This document shows, piece after piece, positions 13,876-13,991 of a DNA stretch of 13,991 nucleotides (its first letter is position 1; each line of letters begins with the position of its first letter). Position numbers and translations under genes: made by a program. Location: assembly GCA_964372145.1 (NCBI GenBank), contig CAYJPM010000026.1, positions 1 to 13,991 of the forward strand. Reading direction: 5' to 3'. Source of the stretch: CAKOSP01 sp964372145 (GTDB lineage: Bacteria; Bacillota_I; Bacilli_A; RF39; UBA660). The notes beneath the pieces are model-generated. The model saw only the letters and a list, made by a program, of their open reading frames with translations, had not been told where the DNA came from and did not search any database.

Positions 13876-13889
13876 TTTCTCTTTTTTTT
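13861..13889 (+). terminator. Terminator overlapping the spoIVB stop codon
   Basis: The last codons form the left arm (13861-13870, GAAGGAGAAA), which pairs with 13876-13885 (TTTCTCTTTT; two G-T pairs) around the loop ATTAA. The stop TAA (13873-13875) is in the loop, and T continue to 13889. Confidence 0.7.
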
Positions 13890-13898
13890 ATTTTGTTG

Positions 13899-13904
13899 TA
13901 TAAT
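13899..13904 (+). promoter_or_regulatory. -10 box for the oligoendopeptidase gene
   Basis: A perfect TATAAT (13899-13904) preceded by TTG. Start expected near 13911, where AAGGTGG (13911-13917) begins, giving an ~14-nt leader to the ATG at 13925. No clear -35 is visible. Confidence 0.5.
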
Positions 13905-13924
13905 GTTATTAAGGTGGTCATAAT

Positions 13925-13991
13925 ATGGAAAATAAACAATTAAATCGTAGTGAAATTCCTCAAAAATATAAGTGGGATTTGACTACTATAT
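13925..13991 (+). CDS. pepF: Oligoendopeptidase F (M3B), N-terminal fragment
   Basis: Only the first 22 residues are in the window: MENKQLNRSEIPQKYKWDL, then TTI. This matches the typical start of M3B oligoendopeptidase F proteins (R-S-E-I-P-x-x-Y-x-W-D-L), cytoplasmic zinc metallopeptidases of about 600 aa that cut short peptides. The HExxH active site lies outside the window, so activity cannot be judged. Ribosome binding site AAGGTGG lies 7 nt upstream. It has its own -10 box after the spoIVB terminator, so it is not part of that unit. Confidence 0.75.
   Translation, partial: MENKQLNRSEIPQKYKWDLTTI

Overview
The window comes from a very AT-rich, low-GC Gram-positive bacterium (Bacillota), most likely a spore former or recent descendant of one. 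The evidence is Shine-Dalgarno sites of the GGAGGTGA type, pyruvate phosphate dikinase, a bacterial NusB/XseA/XseB block and a SpoIVB-type sporulation protease. The code looks standard: Trp is TGG, and TGA is used once as a stop (5238-5240). An uncultivated gut Bacilli/Mollicutes-like lineage would fit, but that is a guess. All genes I can support lie on the + strand; I saw no tRNA, rRNA, insertion sequence or CRISPR array.

Layout. (1) 1-1718: the 3' two thirds of ppdK, then a strong terminator (1772-1803). (2) 1719-2133: a long AT-rich spacer with one GC-richer, self-complementary patch. (3) 2134-6531: an accessory-looking cluster. It holds an ASCH-domain protein, a PfkB kinase fused to a SIS domain (1 nt between these two genes), then a divergent Ham1/RdgB-type NTP pyrophosphatase overlapping a DUF2130 protein by 8 nt. 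A promoter-to-terminator unit of about 130 nt (4482-4648) splits the two pairs. (4) 6564-8999: three genes of unknown function: a Lys/Glu-rich membrane-anchored protein that may be translated from a leaderless mRNA, a 96-aa soluble protein and a four-helix membrane protein. (5) 9049-12334: a tight operon nusB-xseA-xseB-proS with a 3-nt gap or 1-nt TAATG overlaps. (6) 12389-12836: an unknown gene broken by 43 Ns. (7) 12907-13875: spoIVB, then the start of an oligoendopeptidase F gene (13925 to the end).

How the parts relate. NusB, XseA/XseB and ProRS are housekeeping functions. The order nusB ... xseA-xseB ... spoIVB looks like a compressed version of the B. subtilis nusB-folD-xseAB-ispA-dxs-...-recN-spoIVB segment. 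The 2134-6531 cluster combines families that handle modified nucleosides/nucleotides or phosphosugars with a nuclease-fold protein; a joint role in nucleotide or metabolite sanitation, or in defence, is inference only.

Regulatory architecture is compact. Six of the eight terminators overlap the stop codon of the gene they end. Several promoters are extended -10 boxes (TG-N-TATAAT) with no clear -35, and predicted 5' leaders are only about 0-20 nt.
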